From positions 1,176-6,767 of the forward strand of contig MTER01000063.1 in NCBI GenBank assembly GCA_002083985.1: a stretch of DNA of 5,592 nt, given 5' to 3'. Below are positions 5,377 to 5,592 of this stretch, one piece after another; the stretch's first letter is position 1; each line of letters begins with the position of its first letter. The notes beneath the pieces were generated by a model. It saw only the letters and a program-made list of their open reading frames with translations, was not told the origin of the DNA and searched no databases. Source of the stretch: Candidatus Altarchaeales archaeon A3. Its GTDB lineage: Archaea; Altiarchaeota; Altiarchaeia; Altiarchaeales; Altiarchaeaceae. The position numbers and the translations under genes were made by a program.

Positions 5377-5592
5377 ATAAATTTTAGGTCTATTTGGTTG
5401 ACACTCTCTAAAATAAGAGCCGATGTAATTTAAACAAGTAATAAAGTTAAGTTATATGTCTTAATTTGCAACAACTCTAATAAATAAGTTTTTTATTTTT
5501 TTAAAATTTTACTGGCCTCAATTCATTTGCGACTCAACCCCTTTTGATGGCTAAATGGAATAAGAATTTATCTGTACTTTTTTAACAATGCC

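Larger units (their letters stand above)
5143..5592 (-). pseudogene. IS21-like (IstA-type) transposase remnant, split by a MITE
   Basis: Read inward from 5592, one frame gives a decayed DDE transposase with many stops (for example TAG at 5553-5551, TGA at 5520-5518, TAA at 5511-5509). Recognisable pieces are PSKGVESQMN-stop-GQ (the IstA pattern G-x-E-x-Q-x-D-W-G, with Asp now Asn and TGG now TGA), KKIKNLFIRVVAN, and LNYIGSYFRECQPNR (the IstA pattern Y-x-G-G-x-P-x-E-x-x-x-D-N, with the catalytic Asp changed). If 5226-5376 and one 8-base duplicate are removed, the frame continues as KIYFKINL, then YSQLKYKKFR, resembling the IstA stretch after D-N-x-K. Most changes are G:C to A:T. The 5' end lies outside the window and no active enzyme is possible. 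The family call rests on motif order, not a search. Confidence 0.55.

Noticed and set aside
5470..5510. AATAAATAAG followed by T-rich DNA, considered as a terminator or hairpin.
   Set aside because: Pairing is weak and the stretch is better explained as AT-drifted pseudogene sequence.
1..5592. CRISPR array, tRNA or rRNA gene.
   Set aside because: The repeats are not regularly spaced with unique spacers, and no tRNA arm or rRNA motif was seen on either strand.

Overview
The window is AT-rich archaeal DNA. The evidence is a two-gene unit that is typical of archaea: a Gar1-like protein (H/ACA RNP subunit) followed, with overlap, by transcription factor B (TFB). Supporting evidence is TATA-like elements close to start codons, little Shine-Dalgarno signal, and a large Ig-domain surface protein with N-glycosylation sequons and a C-terminal membrane anchor. 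The lineage cannot be fixed from sequence reading alone; an AT-rich euryarchaeal-type or Altiarchaeota-like genome would fit.

Layout. Positions 1-205 hold a decayed zinc-ribbon transposase start (plus strand). Positions 206-556 have no gene but carry two copies of a roughly 50-nt palindromic repeat. Positions 557-1081 encode a membrane-anchored LEA14/WHy-type protein. It converges on tfb (1138-2247, minus), which overlaps the 3' end of the gar1-like gene (2220-2672, minus). A 79-nt divergent promoter region separates gar1 from a 790-residue surface protein (2752-5124, plus). Positions 5143-5592 hold an IS21-like transposase pseudogene (minus strand) split by a 151-bp MITE-like element that has perfect 12-bp terminal inverted repeats and an 8-bp target duplication.

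The most unusual content is the palindromic repeat family. At least six copies are visible: two intergenic (plus), three in tandem and in frame inside the 5' end of the surface-protein gene (minus orientation), and one (plus) just after the predicted signal-peptide cleavage site. Each has a 10-12-bp A/T-rich stem with a short loop, then a conserved tail that can fold into a second hairpin. Arm changes are often compensated between copies, and the family occurs in coding and non-coding DNA in both orientations. The nucleic-acid shape therefore seems to be conserved, rather than a peptide. This resembles the protein-coding palindromic elements known from Rickettsia, here in an archaeon.

Functionally, the Gar1-TFB pair is core information processing (rRNA pseudouridylation and transcription initiation), although this TFB has a shortened C-terminal DNA-binding motif and an enlarged inter-repeat linker. 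The two flanking genes encode cell-envelope proteins. Transposon debris at both ends suggests that the window sits between degenerate mobile DNA.
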